Shown here: positions 25,396-35,058 of the stretch, in pieces | Layout: each line of letters opens with the position of its first letter | Numbering within the stretch: position 1 is the first letter of the stretch | From: Streptomyces sp. NWU339 | Lineage (GTDB): Bacteria; Actinomycetota; Actinomycetes; Streptomycetales; Streptomycetaceae | Direction: 5' to 3' | DNA: 64,000 nt | NCBI RefSeq assembly: GCF_003143855.1 | Contig: NZ_QFRK01000009.1 | Location: 193,192-257,191, forward strand | Made by a program: the position numbers and the translations under genes | The notes under the pieces: generated by a model | Seen by the model: only the letters and a program-made list of their open reading frames with translations | Databases searched by the model: none | What the model was told of the DNA's origin: nothing

Positions 25396-26483
25396 CAGAG
25401 CACCACCACCGAGCGCAGGACGTCGCCCTTGTGCATCCGCTCGAAGGCCTTCTCCACCTCGTCGAGCTGGATGGTCTCGGTGACGAACGCGCCGAGGTCC
25501 AGGCGGCCCTGCTGATGCAGGTCGATGAGCATCGGGAAGTCCCGCGAGGGCAGGCAGTCGCCGTACCAGGACGACTTCAGGGAGCCGCCGCGGCCGAACA
25601 CGTCGAGCAGGGGCAGTTCGAGCTTCATCTCCGGGGTGGGCACGCCGACGAGGACGACCGTGCCGGCCAGGTCGCGGGCGTAGAAGGCCTGCTGGTACGT
25701 CTCGGGGCGGCCGACGGCCTCGATGACCACGTCGGCACCGAAGCCGCCGGTGAGTCCGCGGATCGCCTCGACGGGGTCGGACGTACGGGAGTTGACGGTG
25801 TGGGTGGCGCCCATGGAGCGGGCGGTCTCCAGCTTGCGGTCGTCGATGTCGACGGCGATGATCTTCGCCGCTCCGGCGAGCCGGGCCCCGGCGATGGCCG
25901 CGTCGCCGACGCCGCCGCAGCCGATGACGGCGACGCTGTCGCCGCGGCCGACGTTGCCGGTGTTGATCGCGGCGCCGATGCCGGCCATCACGCCGCAGCC
26001 CAGCAGGCCGGCGACCTCCGGGGCGACCTCGGGGTCGACCTTGGTGCACTGTCCGGCGGCGACGAGGGTCTTCTCGGCGAAGGCTCCGATGCCCAGGGCC
26101 GGGGAGAGTTCCTGGCCCGTCGAGGCGAGGGTCATCTTCTGCTTGGCGTTGTGCGTGTCGAAGCAGTACCAGGGGCGTCCGCGCAGACAGGCGCGGCACT
26201 TGCCGCACACCGCACGCCAGTTGAGGACGACGAAGTCACCGGGTGCGACGTCGGTGACGTCGTCGCCCACCGCCTCCACCACACCCGCGGCCTCGTGGCC
26301 GAGCAGGAAGGGGAAGTCGTCGCTGATGCCGCCCTGCTTGTAGTGGAGGTCGGTGTGGCACACACCGCAGGCCTGGATGCGGACGACCGCCTCGCCCGGC
26401 CCCGGGTCGGGTACGACGATCGTCTCGATGCGTACCGGCTCGTCCTTGCCCGGTGCGATCACGCCGCGCACTTCCTGCGCCAT
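25395..26483 (-). CDS. mscR: S-(hydroxymethyl)mycothiol dehydrogenase (mycothiol-dependent formaldehyde dehydrogenase)
   Basis: A 362-residue zinc alcohol dehydrogenase of class III type that uses mycothiol instead of glutathione: it oxidises the spontaneous formaldehyde-mycothiol adduct to S-formylmycothiol with NAD, and the mycobacterial enzyme also reduces S-nitrosomycothiol. Catalytic zinc ligands lie in [10 protein letters not shown] and GHEAAGVV; the structural zinc Cys cluster is [15 protein letters not shown]. The NAD motif is [12 protein letters not shown], then [15 protein letters not shown] lies eight bases before ATG 26483. It is first gene of a coupled pair with the MBL hydrolase. 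Mycothiol use fits an actinobacterium. Confidence 0.92.
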   Translation of the reverse strand: MAQEVRGVIAPGKDEPVRIETIVVPDPGPGEAVVRIQACGVCHTDLHYKQGGISDDFPFLLGHEAAGVVEAVGDDVTDVAPGDFVVLNWRAVCGKCRACLRGRPWYCFDTHNAKQKMTLASTGQELSPALGIGAFAEKTLVAAGQCTKVDPEVAPEVAGLLGCGVMAGIGAAINTGNVGRGDSVAVIGCGGVGDAAIAGARLAGAAKIIAVDIDDRKLETARSMGATHTVNSRTSDPVEAIRGLTGGFGADVVIEAVGRPETYQQAFYARDLAGTVVLVGVPTPEMKLELPLLDVFGRGGSLKSSWYGDCLPSRDFPMLIDLHQQGRLDLGAFVTETIQLDEVEKAFERMHKGDVLRSVVVL

Positions 26484-26657
26484 GATGCTGGCTCCTTCAT
26501 CTTCCGGTGTAGGTACTTGAGACCCTACGCGACCTGCCGGTGACTCGGCCTGTGGGCTCCGTGGCAGGTCGCGGCGCCTGTGCGGGGCCGTCCGCCGGGT
26601 CACGGCCCGGCCCCCGCGGCGTAGCCTGAGCCTTCCGCCCGACGCCCAGGGAGCGAC

Positions 26658-28412
26658 GTGAGCATCGCAGCGCAGAAGACCGGTCCGCCCGCCTGGCGGG
26701 CGCTCCTCGGATACGTACGACCGCACCGGTGGGCCCTGCTGGGCGGGGCCGCGCTGTCCCTGCTGACGGGGGCGACCGGGCTGATGCTGCCGCTGGTCGC
26801 CCGGGAGCTGATCGACGACCTGTCGGCCGACCGGGCCATCACCGGCGCGCTGCTGCTGATGTCGGCGCTCGTCGTCGCCAACGCCGTGCTGGGCGCGCTG
26901 GGGTCGTACGTACTGCGGCACACCGCGGAGTCGGTGGTGCTCGGGGCGCGGCGCTCGCTGTCGTCGTATCTGCTGCGGCTGCGCATCACGGCCGTGGACC
27001 GCAGCGAGCCCGGCGACCTGATGGCCCGCATCACCTCCGACACCACACTGCTGCGCCAGGTCACCACCGACTCACTGGTGGGCCTCGGCACGGGCGGCCT
27101 CACGCTGATCGCGACCATCGTCCTGATGGGCTTCGTCGACCCCGTGCTGCTGGCGGTCACCCTCGCCGTGATCGTGGGCGCGGGGACGATACTCGGCGTG
27201 ATCGTGCCCCACATCAGCCGGGCCAGCCGGCGGGCGCAGGACTCGGTCGGCGTGATGGGCGCCTCGCTGGAGCGGGTCCTGGGCGCGCTGCGCACGGTGA
27301 AGGCGTCCGGAGCCGAGCCGCGGGAGGAGCGCGCGCTGCACGAGGCCGCCGAGGAGTCGTGGCGGCAGAGCGTACGCGCCGCCAGGTGGTCGGCCGCGGC
27401 GGGCAACACGGCCGGGCTCGCGATGCAGGTCGCGTTCATCACGGTGCTCGCGGTGGGGGGCGCGCGGGTGGCGACGGACGCCATCGACATCGGCACGCTG
27501 GTGGCGTTCCTGTTGTTCGTCTTCTATCTCATGGCTCCGATCCAGAGTGTCGTCGCCGCGATCACGCAGTACCAGACGGGCAGCGCCGCGCTGGCGCGCA
27601 TCCAGGAGGCGCTGCGGCTGCCCGCCGAGCCGGCGGCCGGTACCGCGCCCCTGCCGGCACCGGGCACCGCTCCCGCCGCGCTCGCCTTCGAGGACGTGCG
27701 TTTCCGTTACGCCGACGATCTGCCGTACGTCCACCACGGGGTGACGTTCACCGTGCCCGCTCAGGGCATGACCGCGTTCGTGGGCCCGTCCGGCGCGGGC
27801 AAGACCACCGTCTTCTCCCTCATCGAACGCTTCTACGACCCCGACGCGGGCGTGATCACGCTCGACGGACGCGATCTGGCCGACTGGGAGCTGTCGGAGC
27901 TGCGGTCCTCGATCGGCTATGTGGAGCAGGACGCTCCGGTGCTGTCGGGCTCCCTCCGCGACAACCTGCTGCTCGGGAACCCGGAGGCGGACGACGACGC
28001 CGTGACGCGAGTGGTGAAGACGACCCGGCTCGGCGGGCTGGTGGCCAGGCTCCCGGACGGGCTCGACACCCTGGTCGGGCACCGCGGCACCAAGCTGTCC
28101 GGCGGGGAACGCCAGCGGGTCGCCATCGCCCGCGCTCTGCTGCGCAGCCCTCGGCTGCTGCTGCTCGACGAGGCCACCTCGCAGCTCGACGCGGTGAACG
28201 AGGCGGCGCTGCGCGACACCGTCGCCGACGTGGCCCGTACGACGACGGTGCTGGTCGTCGCGCACCGGCTGTCGACGGTGACGATGGCCGACCGGATCGT
28301 GGTGATGGACGCCGGCCGGGTCCGCGCGGTCGGGACCCACCGTGAGCTGGTGACCGCCGATCCGCTGTACGCGGAGCTGGCGGCGACGCAATTCCTGGCG
28401 ACGAGCGGGTGA
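26658..28412 (+). CDS. ABC exporter, fused membrane and ATPase domains
   Basis: A 584-residue half-transporter. An N-terminal six-helix ABC membrane domain (about 15-310) is followed by an ATPase domain: Walker [12 protein letters not shown], signature [16 protein letters not shown], Walker [14 protein letters not shown], switch His in VAHRLSTV. It would work as a homodimer, exporting lipids, drugs or peptides as MsbA/LmrA-type proteins do. The start is GTG 26658 with GGGAG close upstream. It is divergent from the formaldehyde dehydrogenase gene. No dedicated substrate gene is adjacent. Confidence 0.9.
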   Translation: MSIAAQKTGPPAWRALLGYVRPHRWALLGGAALSLLTGATGLMLPLVARELIDDLSADRAITGALLLMSALVVANAVLGALGSYVLRHTAESVVLGARRSLSSYLLRLRITAVDRSEPGDLMARITSDTTLLRQVTTDSLVGLGTGGLTLIATIVLMGFVDPVLLAVTLAVIVGAGTILGVIVPHISRASRRAQDSVGVMGASLERVLGALRTVKASGAEPREERALHEAAEESWRQSVRAARWSAAAGNTAGLAMQVAFITVLAVGGARVATDAIDIGTLVAFLLFVFYLMAPIQSVVAAITQYQTGSAALARIQEALRLPAEPAAGTAPLPAPGTAPAALAFEDVRFRYADDLPYVHHGVTFTVPAQGMTAFVGPSGAGKTTVFSLIERFYDPDAGVITLDGRDLADWELSELRSSIGYVEQDAPVLSGSLRDNLLLGNPEADDDAVTRVVKTTRLGGLVARLPDGLDTLVGHRGTKLSGGERQRVAIARALLRSPRLLLLDEATSQLDAVNEAALRDTVADVARTTTVLVVAHRLSTVTMADRIVVMDAGRVRAVGTHRELVTADPLYAELAATQFLATSG

Positions 28413-28535
28413 TCCCTCCCGGGGGTGCGCCGCGCGCCAGCCGGGCTTGCGGCGCCCACCGGGCCGGAGGAGTCTCGTAGGAGAGGCCCGGCGTGGCCCG
28501 CTCGGGACCGGGCCGAGGCCCCCAAGGAGGCCGTC

Positions 28536-28901
28536 ATGACAACCTCGGCAGGAGCCGGTTTCGGCACCGACACACTGCGCCGGGGCATCGAGGCGCAGAC
28601 GTCGGCGCCCATGGTCTCGCTCTACGCGGACGACGCCGAACTGCGCATCGTGGACCGCAACACCCAGCCCAGCAACCCGAAGGTCCTGCACGGCCGGGAC
28701 GAGATAGCCGCCATGCTCGACGACGTGTACAGCCGTGACATGACGCACCAGCTGGAGCGGTGCGTCGTCCAGGGCGATCATGCCGCGTACAGCGAGAGCT
28801 GCCTGTATCCCGACGGGGTGCGGGTGCTCTCGGAGTCGATGGTCTCGCTGCGGGACGGCAAGATCACCGAACAGACGATGATCCAGGCCTGGGACGAGTG
28901 A
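28536..28901 (+). CDS. NTF2/SnoaL-like protein
   Basis: A 121-residue alpha+beta barrel protein. The order is helices (LRRGIEAQTSAPMVSLY), a strand with DDAELRIVDR, PKVLHGRDEIAAMLDDVY, then long strands to the C-terminus (SMVSLRDGKITEQTMIQ). This is the SnoaL/NTF2-like fold used by many small enzymes and binding proteins; no substrate can be assigned. AAGGAGG lies seven bases before the ATG. It follows the ABC exporter by 120 bases and could be co-transcribed. Confidence 0.8.
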   Translation: MTTSAGAGFGTDTLRRGIEAQTSAPMVSLYADDAELRIVDRNTQPSNPKVLHGRDEIAAMLDDVYSRDMTHQLERCVVQGDHAAYSESCLYPDGVRVLSESMVSLRDGKITEQTMIQAWDE

Positions 28902-29141
28902 TCCGCCCCAAACGGAGCCTGACCCAGCAGATCTGGCAAACATGATGAATAAGACAAATAGGGTGTGTGAACCCGGCTGGGGCGGGTAAGCGGGCTCGTA
29001 TCACCTTCGATCGCGGGAAGGAGGTCCGTGACAGAGCAACTACTCGCAGCGTCCGGGCCGCTTCCACCGGAACGAAGCGGTCCGGCCCGTCGGGCGCCGG
29101 TCACCGGTGCCCGACGGGCGCGGATGCCCCGGGAGCCGATG

Positions 29142-29654
29142 TCACCGGCGTGGTGGCAGCCGGTGCAGTTCCAGATCGACGAGCCGGCCGTCGGTGATCG
29201 TGCCGGTGAGATAGGTGTGGTGGGGCTGTCGGCGGCGGTCCGTCGGTGAACCCGGGTTGAGCAGGCGCAGCCCCGTGGCGGCGGTGGAGTCCCACGGGAT
29301 GTGGCTGTGCCCGAAGACCAGTACGTCCAGGTCGGGAAAGCGTGCGGCGCACCGGGCCTCCCGGCCCCGCGCGGGCCCCGTCTCGTGAACCACGCCGAAG
29401 CGCAGGCCGTCGAGTTCGGCGTACGCGATCTCCGGCAGACGGGCGCGCAGTTCGGGTCCGTCGTTGTTCCCGTACACGGCGACGAGTCGGCGGCTGCGAC
29501 TCTCGAGCAGGTCGAGCGTGGCCGTGTCGACCCAGTCCCCCGCGTGGAACACGACGTCGGCCCGCGGCAGTTCGTCGAGCAGGGGCGCGGGCAGCCGCTT
29601 CGCCCGTAGGGGCAGGTGAGTGTCGGACATCAGGAGCAGTCGCACGTTCAGCAC
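29142..29654 (-). CDS. YfcE/MJ0936-type metallophosphoesterase
   Basis: A 170-residue calcineurin-like phosphoesterase with the full metal-site set: MSDTHLP (DxH), HAGDWVD (GD), YGNNDG (GNND) and FGHSHIP (GHxH). This small form acts as a phosphodiesterase on model substrates; the physiological substrate is unknown. The start is GTG 29654, with GTG 29645 in frame. Confidence 0.88.
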   Translation of the reverse strand: MLNVRLLLMSDTHLPLRAKRLPAPLLDELPRADVVFHAGDWVDTATLDLLESRSRRLVAVYGNNDGPELRARLPEIAYAELDGLRFGVVHETGPARGREARCAARFPDLDVLVFGHSHIPWDSTAATGLRLLNPGSPTDRRRQPHHTYLTGTITDGRLVDLELHRLPPRR

Positions 29655-29859
29655 ACTAGGGCCTGTCCCGGGCGGCGCGTGTCGCCACGCTCAAATGGGC
29701 GCTCGGGCAAGCCGATCGGCGCGGTTTCCGAGGGATGATCACGGCACGGTCTCGACGGCGTTTGAAAGGCGGGGCCACGGTGGCCACGGAGTTACGATCG
29801 GGCAACGCACGACAAGCCGCCCGTTCGACGGCAAGCGACCCGAAGGGCCACAAATCCAG

Positions 29860-31797
29860 ATGCCGGTCAAGGTCAGCGTCATCATTCCCGTCTACAACCC
29901 GGGAATCTACATCGAGGACTGCATCTCCTCCCTGCAGCGGCAGTCGCTGCCACCCGACTCCTACGAGGCGATCTTCGTCGACGACGGCTCCACCGACGGG
30001 ACGCCGGCACGGCTCGACCGGCTGGCCGCCGAGGACCCCCGGATGCGGGTGATCCACCAGGAGAACTCCGGCTGGTCCGGCAAACCGCGCAACGTCGGGA
30101 TCGCCGCCGCCCGGGGCGAGTTCGTGATGTTCGTCGACAACGACGACTACCTGGGCGACGAGGCCCTGGAGCGGATGTACGCCTACGGCGTGGCCAACGG
30201 CGCGGATGTCGTCGTCGGCAAGATGGCCGGCAAGAACCGCGGTGTGCCGGTGGAGTTGTTCCGCCGCAACCATCCGCGCGCCACGGTGGAGAACGCGCCG
30301 CTGATCGACAGCCTCACCCCGCACAAGATGTTCCGCCGGGCGTTCCTCGACGACATCGGGCTGCGTTTCCCGGAGGGGCGGCGGCGCCTGGAGGACCACG
30401 TCTTCGTCGCGGAGGCGTATCTGCGGGCGGCCAACGTCTCCGTGCTCAGCGACTACGTCTGCTACTACCACATCAGACGCGACGACGCCTCGAACGCCGG
30501 TTTCCAGCGCTTCGACCCGGTGGGCTACTTCAAGAACCTCCGCGAGGCGCTCGACGTGGTCGAGCGGTACACCGAGCCCGGTCCGGTGCGTGACAGGCTG
30601 TTCCGTCGCTGGCTGCGGGTGGAGATGGTGGAGCGGCTGCGGGCCCGGCGGCTGCTGGGGCTGCCGGACGACTACCGCAGGGAGTTGTTCGCGGAGATCC
30701 ACAAGGTGGTCGTCGAGCGGTTCGGCCCGGCTGTCGCGGCCGGACTCCAGCCGACGCAGCAGGTGGTCGCCTCGCTGACGGCGGCGGACCGGTACGACGA
30801 CGTGGTGGCCTTCGCCGAGTGGGAGGCCGGGGTCGCGCCGACGGCTGTGCCCACGGGCGTGGAGTGGGAGGGCGGTTCACTGCGTCTCGGCTTCACCGTC
30901 GAGTACGTCTCCGCGGGCGCGCCGATGACGTTCCCCGCCGATGCCGCCCCTGCCCCGCTGACCGACACGCCGAAGAACGTGGAGGAGGCGGTGGCGTGGG
31001 TCGGTGCCCAGACCGCGGCCCGCTTCGACCAGGCCACGGCGGATCTGCTGCTGCGTGAACGGGCCAGCTCCGCGCAGTACTTCCAGCCCGTGGAGTTCAC
31101 CCGGGAGACGGTGCCCGTCGACGACGGCGAGCGGGTGCGGCTGGTGCTGCGTGCGACCGCCAGGGTCGCCCCGGGCACGCTCCCCGGTGACGGGGTCCGG
31201 GACGCCGTCGTACGGGTCAAGCTCGGCGGCTGGACCAAGGAGTGCCGGCTGGGCCCGGCCCCGCGCGCCACCCGCCCCGAGCCGTACGCGGGCGTCGCCG
31301 CGGGCCGGGCGTTCCTGCCGTACTGGACGGAGCCGCACGGCAATCTCTCCCTGGACGTCGCCGTCCGGGGCAGGCGGCTCGGTCTCGGCCGGGTGCGGCG
31401 GCCGGACGTGACGGTCTCGGGGGCGCGGCTGCGCGCCCGGGTGCCGCTGCACGCCGACGACGGCACCGTGGTGCGGCTCCGGTTCTCGTCCGGCGGCCGG
31501 ACCCTGTACGCGCCGGGCACGCTGGCCGGTGAACCGGAACGGCCGGGGACGTGGCTGGAGGCGACGTTGCCCTCGGGGCTCCCCCGGGGTGTCTGGCGGG
31601 TCGCGCTCTGCCTGGACCCGGACGCCACCGAACCGCGCTTCGAGGGGCTGCCGTTCGCGCTCCGCACCGGCGGGGGCGGGGTGCTGGTGGTGCCGATTCC
31701 GCGCCCCGGCGCCGTAGGGAAGCTGGCGCGCGGGGCGCGGCGAATGCTCGGCGCCGCCCGGAGGAGGGTGGCTCCACTGATCGACGGAAGGCGATGA
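29860..31797 (+). CDS. GT2 family glycosyltransferase with C-terminal beta-rich domain
   Basis: A 645-residue protein. The N-terminal GT-A domain (about 1-220) begins SVIIPVYNPGIYIEDCISSL and has VDDGSTDGT and the metal-binding VDNDDYLGDEAL, which replaces DxD. A helical linker follows to about 310. The second half, about residues 320-640, is beta-rich and non-catalytic in appearance, resembling C-terminal domains of bacterial wall-polymer glycosyltransferases. It ends in an ATGA overlap with rfbC, so the two are translationally coupled. It is therefore probably a rhamnosyl or other sugar transferase for a surface polymer. The ATG has only weak ribosome-site signals. Confidence 0.85.
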   Translation: MPVKVSVIIPVYNPGIYIEDCISSLQRQSLPPDSYEAIFVDDGSTDGTPARLDRLAAEDPRMRVIHQENSGWSGKPRNVGIAAARGEFVMFVDNDDYLGDEALERMYAYGVANGADVVVGKMAGKNRGVPVELFRRNHPRATVENAPLIDSLTPHKMFRRAFLDDIGLRFPEGRRRLEDHVFVAEAYLRAANVSVLSDYVCYYHIRRDDASNAGFQRFDPVGYFKNLREALDVVERYTEPGPVRDRLFRRWLRVEMVERLRARRLLGLPDDYRRELFAEIHKVVVERFGPAVAAGLQPTQQVVASLTAADRYDDVVAFAEWEAGVAPTAVPTGVEWEGGSLRLGFTVEYVSAGAPMTFPADAAPAPLTDTPKNVEEAVAWVGAQTAARFDQATADLLLRERASSAQYFQPVEFTRETVPVDDGERVRLVLRATARVAPGTLPGDGVRDAVVRVKLGGWTKECRLGPAPRATRPEPYAGVAAGRAFLPYWTEPHGNLSLDVAVRGRRLGLGRVRRPDVTVSGARLRARVPLHADDGTVVRLRFSSGGRTLYAPGTLAGEPERPGTWLEATLPSGLPRGVWRVALCLDPDATEPRFEGLPFALRTGGGGVLVVPIPRPGAVGKLARGARRMLGAARRRVAPLIDGRR

Positions 31798-32408
31798 CGG
31801 TGCGCGCACTGGAGTTGGAAGGGGCCTGGGTCCTGGAGCCCAAGGTCTTCCCGGACGACCGGGGCAGTTTCCACGAGTGGTACCGGGGTGAGGAGTTCCG
31901 CGAGGCGACGGGCTACGACCTGTCCCTGGCACAGGCCAACTGCTCGGTGTCGCGCCGGGGGGTGCTGCGCGGGGTGCACTTCTCGGAGGTGCCGCCCGGC
32001 CAGGCCAAGTACGTGACCTGCGTGCGCGGCGCGGTCCTCGACGTGGTGGTCGACCTGCGGGTGGGGTCCCCGTCGTACGGGCGGTGGGAGGCCGTGCGGC
32101 TGGAGGACGACACCCGGCACGCGGTGTTCCTGGCCGAAGGGCTCGGGCACGCCTTCATGGCGCTCACCGACGACGCGACGGTGGTCTACCTGTGCTCGAC
32201 GGGCTACGCACCGGGCCGCGAGCACGGGGTGCATCCGCTGGACCCGGCGCTGGGCATCGCCTGGCCGGAGGGCATCGACCCGGTGCTGTCGTCGAAGGAC
32301 GAGCAGGCGCCCACGCTGGCCGAGGCGGAGCGCCTCGGCCTGCTGCCCTCGTACGAGGCCTGCCGCGCACGCTACGAAGAGCTGCGCGGCAGGGGACTCA
32401 GCGGCTGA
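31794..32408 (+). CDS. rfbC: dTDP-4-dehydrorhamnose 3,5-epimerase
   Basis: A 204-residue cupin-fold epimerase, third enzyme of dTDP-L-rhamnose synthesis, turning dTDP-4-keto-6-deoxy-glucose into the L-lyxo epimer. The catalytic His is in RRGVLRGVHFSEV, and VLDVVVDLRVGSPSYGRW and AEGLGHAFMAL are family blocks. Its ATG lies inside the stop codon of the glycosyltransferase gene (ATGA). The 3' end overlaps by 11 bases the convergent methyltransferase gene of the rfbABD operon. Confidence 0.94.
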   Translation: MTVRALELEGAWVLEPKVFPDDRGSFHEWYRGEEFREATGYDLSLAQANCSVSRRGVLRGVHFSEVPPGQAKYVTCVRGAVLDVVVDLRVGSPSYGRWEAVRLEDDTRHAVFLAEGLGHAFMALTDDATVVYLCSTGYAPGREHGVHPLDPALGIAWPEGIDPVLSSKDEQAPTLAEAERLGLLPSYEACRARYEELRGRGLSG

Positions 32409-33201
32409 CGCCGACCTGGTCGAGCGCGCGGCGCAGGGGCTCCCAGCCCAGGCGCCGCGGCAGACCGCGGTTGCGGGCCTGGGTGAGCGGGCGCCAGAAG
32501 CCGGCCTCGATCAGTGCCTCGGGCGGCACCGCGCCGGCCCGCTCCAGGATCGTCTCGGGGACCTTCTGCGGGTCGGGCACCTTGTACTCGGCCATGATCT
32601 CGTCGTACTTGTCGTGCAGCACGGTGTTGTCCGGGTCGGCGCCGAAGACCACGAGCTGGCCGGTGGGCTGAGTGTCGACCAGGACGGTGGCCAGGTCGGG
32701 CCGGTAGCGCGTCAGCACCTCGGTGATCTTGTAGACGTCACCGGTCCAGGCCGTGGTGTGCCGGTCCCGGGCCGCCTCGTCGACGCTGCGCGGCAGCATG
32801 TCGTCGAGGACGATCACGCTGGCCCAGTCGGAGTGCTTCTCGACGTTCATGAAGTCGCGCAGGGCGTACTCGAACAGGTGCATGCCGTCGATGAACGACA
32901 GGTCGAGCGTGGTGCGCCGCCAGTGTCCGATGGGGCTGCGGCCGCGGCGGAGGTTGCGCAGCGGGTGGCGGCCGCCCTTGAGGTGGGCCAGCGGGTTGTC
33001 ACGGGCGAAGAAGTCGTCACTGGTGGCCTTCACCAGGTGGACGTCGCACTTCAGCTCCGAGACGACCTTGAAGGCGGGGTCGACCGCGATGCTGGGGACG
33101 CGTGACAGGCGCAGGCTGCGGCCGTCGTTGACGCCGATCTCCAGGTAGTTGCGGTTGGCGCTGGCCTTGTGCAGTTCCCGCAGGAACTCATGGCGTTTCA
33201 C
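32398..33201 (-). CDS. SAM-dependent methyltransferase-like protein, last gene of the rfb operon
   Basis: A 267-residue class I methyltransferase-like protein. NYLEIGVNDGRSLRL is the SAM-binding glycine loop (motif I), VPSIAVDPAFKVV is motif II, and DLSFIDGMHLFEYALRDF with DDMLPRS resembles Methyltransf_24 family blocks. The gene begins at GTG 33201, 14 bases inside rfbD, with AAGGAGAG eight bases upstream. In this context it could O-methylate a sugar of the surface polymer. That target is inferred from position. Confidence 0.78.
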   Translation of the reverse strand: MKRHEFLRELHKASANRNYLEIGVNDGRSLRLSRVPSIAVDPAFKVVSELKCDVHLVKATSDDFFARDNPLAHLKGGRHPLRNLRRGRSPIGHWRRTTLDLSFIDGMHLFEYALRDFMNVEKHSDWASVIVLDDMLPRSVDEAARDRHTTAWTGDVYKITEVLTRYRPDLATVLVDTQPTGQLVVFGADPDNTVLHDKYDEIMAEYKVPDPQKVPETILERAGAVPPEALIEAGFWRPLTQARNRGLPRRLGWEPLRRALDQVGVSR

Positions 33202-34075
33202 GAAGGGGACTCTCCTTGCGGATGCGGGGCAGTGCTTCGTGCAGGGCGACGCGCCAGTCGCGCGGTGCCGGCAGGCCGATGTCCTGCCAGCGGCCGTGTG
33301 CGAGGGCGCTGTACGCGGGGCGCGGGGCGGGCCGGGGGAAGGCCGCGCCGGTGGTGGGCCGCACCCGCTCGGGGTCGGCGCCGATCAGCCGGAACACCTC
33401 CCCGGCCAGCTCGTACCAGGTGGCCTCGCCGGAGCTGGTGGCGTGGAAGACTCCGTGCACGTCGTCGCCGAGGCGAGGGCCGAGGTCGGCTATGCGTTCG
33501 GCGACGTCCACGCTCCAGGTGGGCTGCCCCCGCTGGTCGTCGACGACGTCGACGGTGGGGCGACGGGCCTCAAGACCGATCATCGTCCGCACGAAGTTTC
33601 TGCCGTGGACCCCGTACAGCCAAGCGGTGCGCACGACGGCGCTCGCGCCGGGCAGCTCCTCCAGCACGGCCCGCTCGCCGACGAGTTTGGAGCGGCCGTA
33701 GGCGGTGCGCGGGGCGGTCGGGTGGTCCTCGGGATAGGGGGTGGCGCGGGCGTCACCGGAGAAGACGTAGTCGGTGGAGACATGGATCAGCCGGGCGCCG
33801 TGCGTGGCGCAGGCGCGGGCCAGCAGGCGGGGTCCGTCGCCGTTGATCCGGGTGGCGCGTTCCTCGTCGGTCTCGGCGTCGTCGACGGCGGTGTACGCGG
33901 CGCAGTTGACCACGATGTCGGGGCGGTGCTCGGTGAACGCCCGCTCGACGTCCTCGGCCCGGGTGATGTCGAGGGCGGCCCGGTCGAGAGCGGTCACCCG
34001 CTCGCCGCGCCGGGTCAGTTCGTCGACGGTGTCCCGGCCGAGCATCCCGCCCGCCCCGGTGACCAGCCACTTCAT
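33188..34075 (-). CDS. rfbD: dTDP-4-dehydrorhamnose reductase
   Basis: A 295-residue reductase (RmlD) that completes dTDP-L-rhamnose with NAD(P)H. The glycine motif is VTGAGGMLGRD; the substrate and catalytic region has VNCAAYTAVDDAE, HVSTDYVFSG and YGRSKLVGE (YxxxK). VRTAWLYG and WYELAGEVF are further family marks. ATG 34075 overlaps the rfbB stop codon (ATGA), and its own 3' end overlaps the methyltransferase start. Confidence 0.94.
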   Translation of the reverse strand: MKWLVTGAGGMLGRDTVDELTRRGERVTALDRAALDITRAEDVERAFTEHRPDIVVNCAAYTAVDDAETDEERATRINGDGPRLLARACATHGARLIHVSTDYVFSGDARATPYPEDHPTAPRTAYGRSKLVGERAVLEELPGASAVVRTAWLYGVHGRNFVRTMIGLEARRPTVDVVDDQRGQPTWSVDVAERIADLGPRLGDDVHGVFHATSSGEATWYELAGEVFRLIGADPERVRPTTGAAFPRPAPRPAYSALAHGRWQDIGLPAPRDWRVALHEALPRIRKESPLRETP

Positions 34076-35058
34076 GACTGCTCCGTGACACGCCGTTTGA
34101 GGGGCTCCCACCAGGCGCGGTTGTCGCGGTACCAGGCGACGGTCTCGGCGAGGCCGGTGGTGAAGTCGTGGCGCGGGCGGTAGCCGAGTTCGTCGCGGGC
34201 CTTGCTCCAGTCGACGGAGTACCGCAGGTCGTGGCCCTTGCGGTCCTCGACGTGCTCGACCCTCTCCCAGCCGGCCCCGCAGGCTTCGAGGAGGAGCCCG
34301 GTGAGGTCCCTGTTGGTGAGTTCGGTGCCGCCGCCGATGTTGTAGACCTCGCCGGCCCGGCCTCCGGTCCGCACGAGGTCGATGCCCGCGCAGTGGTCGT
34401 CCACGTACAGCCAGTCGCGGACGTTGAGGCCCTCGCCGTAGAGCGGGACCTTCCCGCCGTCGAGGAGGTTGGTGACGAACAGCGGGATGACCTTCTCCGG
34501 GAACTGGTGCGGCCCGTAGTTGTTGGAGCAGCGGGTGACGCGGACGTCCAGACCGTGGGTTCGGTGGTAGGCCAGGGCGAGCAGGTCGGAGGACGCCTTG
34601 GAAGCGGAGTAGGGCGAGCTGGGTTCGAGGGGGTACTCCTCGGTCGCCGAGCCGGACGCGATCGATCCGTAGACCTCGTCGGTGGAGACGTGCACGAAGG
34701 TGTCCACGCCGTGGCGCAGGGCGGCGTCGAGGAGGACCTGGGTGCCGACCACGTTGGTGAGGACGAAGTCGGACGCGGTGAGGATGGAGCGGTCGACGTG
34801 GGACTCGGCGGCGAAGTGGACCACCTGGTCCGCCTCGGCGGTCAGCTTGTCGACGAGGTCGGCGTCGCGGATGTCGCCGTGGACGAACTCCATCCGGGGG
34901 TGGTCGAGTTCGAGGTTGTCGAGGGTACCGGCGTAGGTGAGCGCGTCCAGCACGGTGATCCTCGGCGCCTCGGGGGCGTCGGGCGCGTCGGCGGCGAGCA
35001 GCGTACGGACGTAGCGGGAGCCGATGAAGCCGGCGGCTCCGGTGACGAGGAGGTTCAT
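34072..35058 (-). CDS. rfbB: dTDP-glucose 4,6-dehydratase
   Basis: A 328-residue extended SDR (RmlB), second enzyme of the pathway. VTGAAGFIGSRYVRTL is the NAD motif, FAAESHVDRSI the substrate loop, and HVSTDEVYGS plus YSASKASSD supply the catalytic Thr-Asp-Glu and Tyr-Lys. YNIGGGTELTN binds the dTDP end. It begins inside the rfbA stop codon (4-base ATGA overlap) and overlaps rfbD the same way, so translation of all three is coupled. Confidence 0.95.
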   Translation of the reverse strand: MNLLVTGAAGFIGSRYVRTLLAADAPDAPEAPRITVLDALTYAGTLDNLELDHPRMEFVHGDIRDADLVDKLTAEADQVVHFAAESHVDRSILTASDFVLTNVVGTQVLLDAALRHGVDTFVHVSTDEVYGSIASGSATEEYPLEPSSPYSASKASSDLLALAYHRTHGLDVRVTRCSNNYGPHQFPEKVIPLFVTNLLDGGKVPLYGEGLNVRDWLYVDDHCAGIDLVRTGGRAGEVYNIGGGTELTNRDLTGLLLEACGAGWERVEHVEDRKGHDLRYSVDWSKARDELGYRPRHDFTTGLAETVAWYRDNRAWWEPLKRRVTEQS

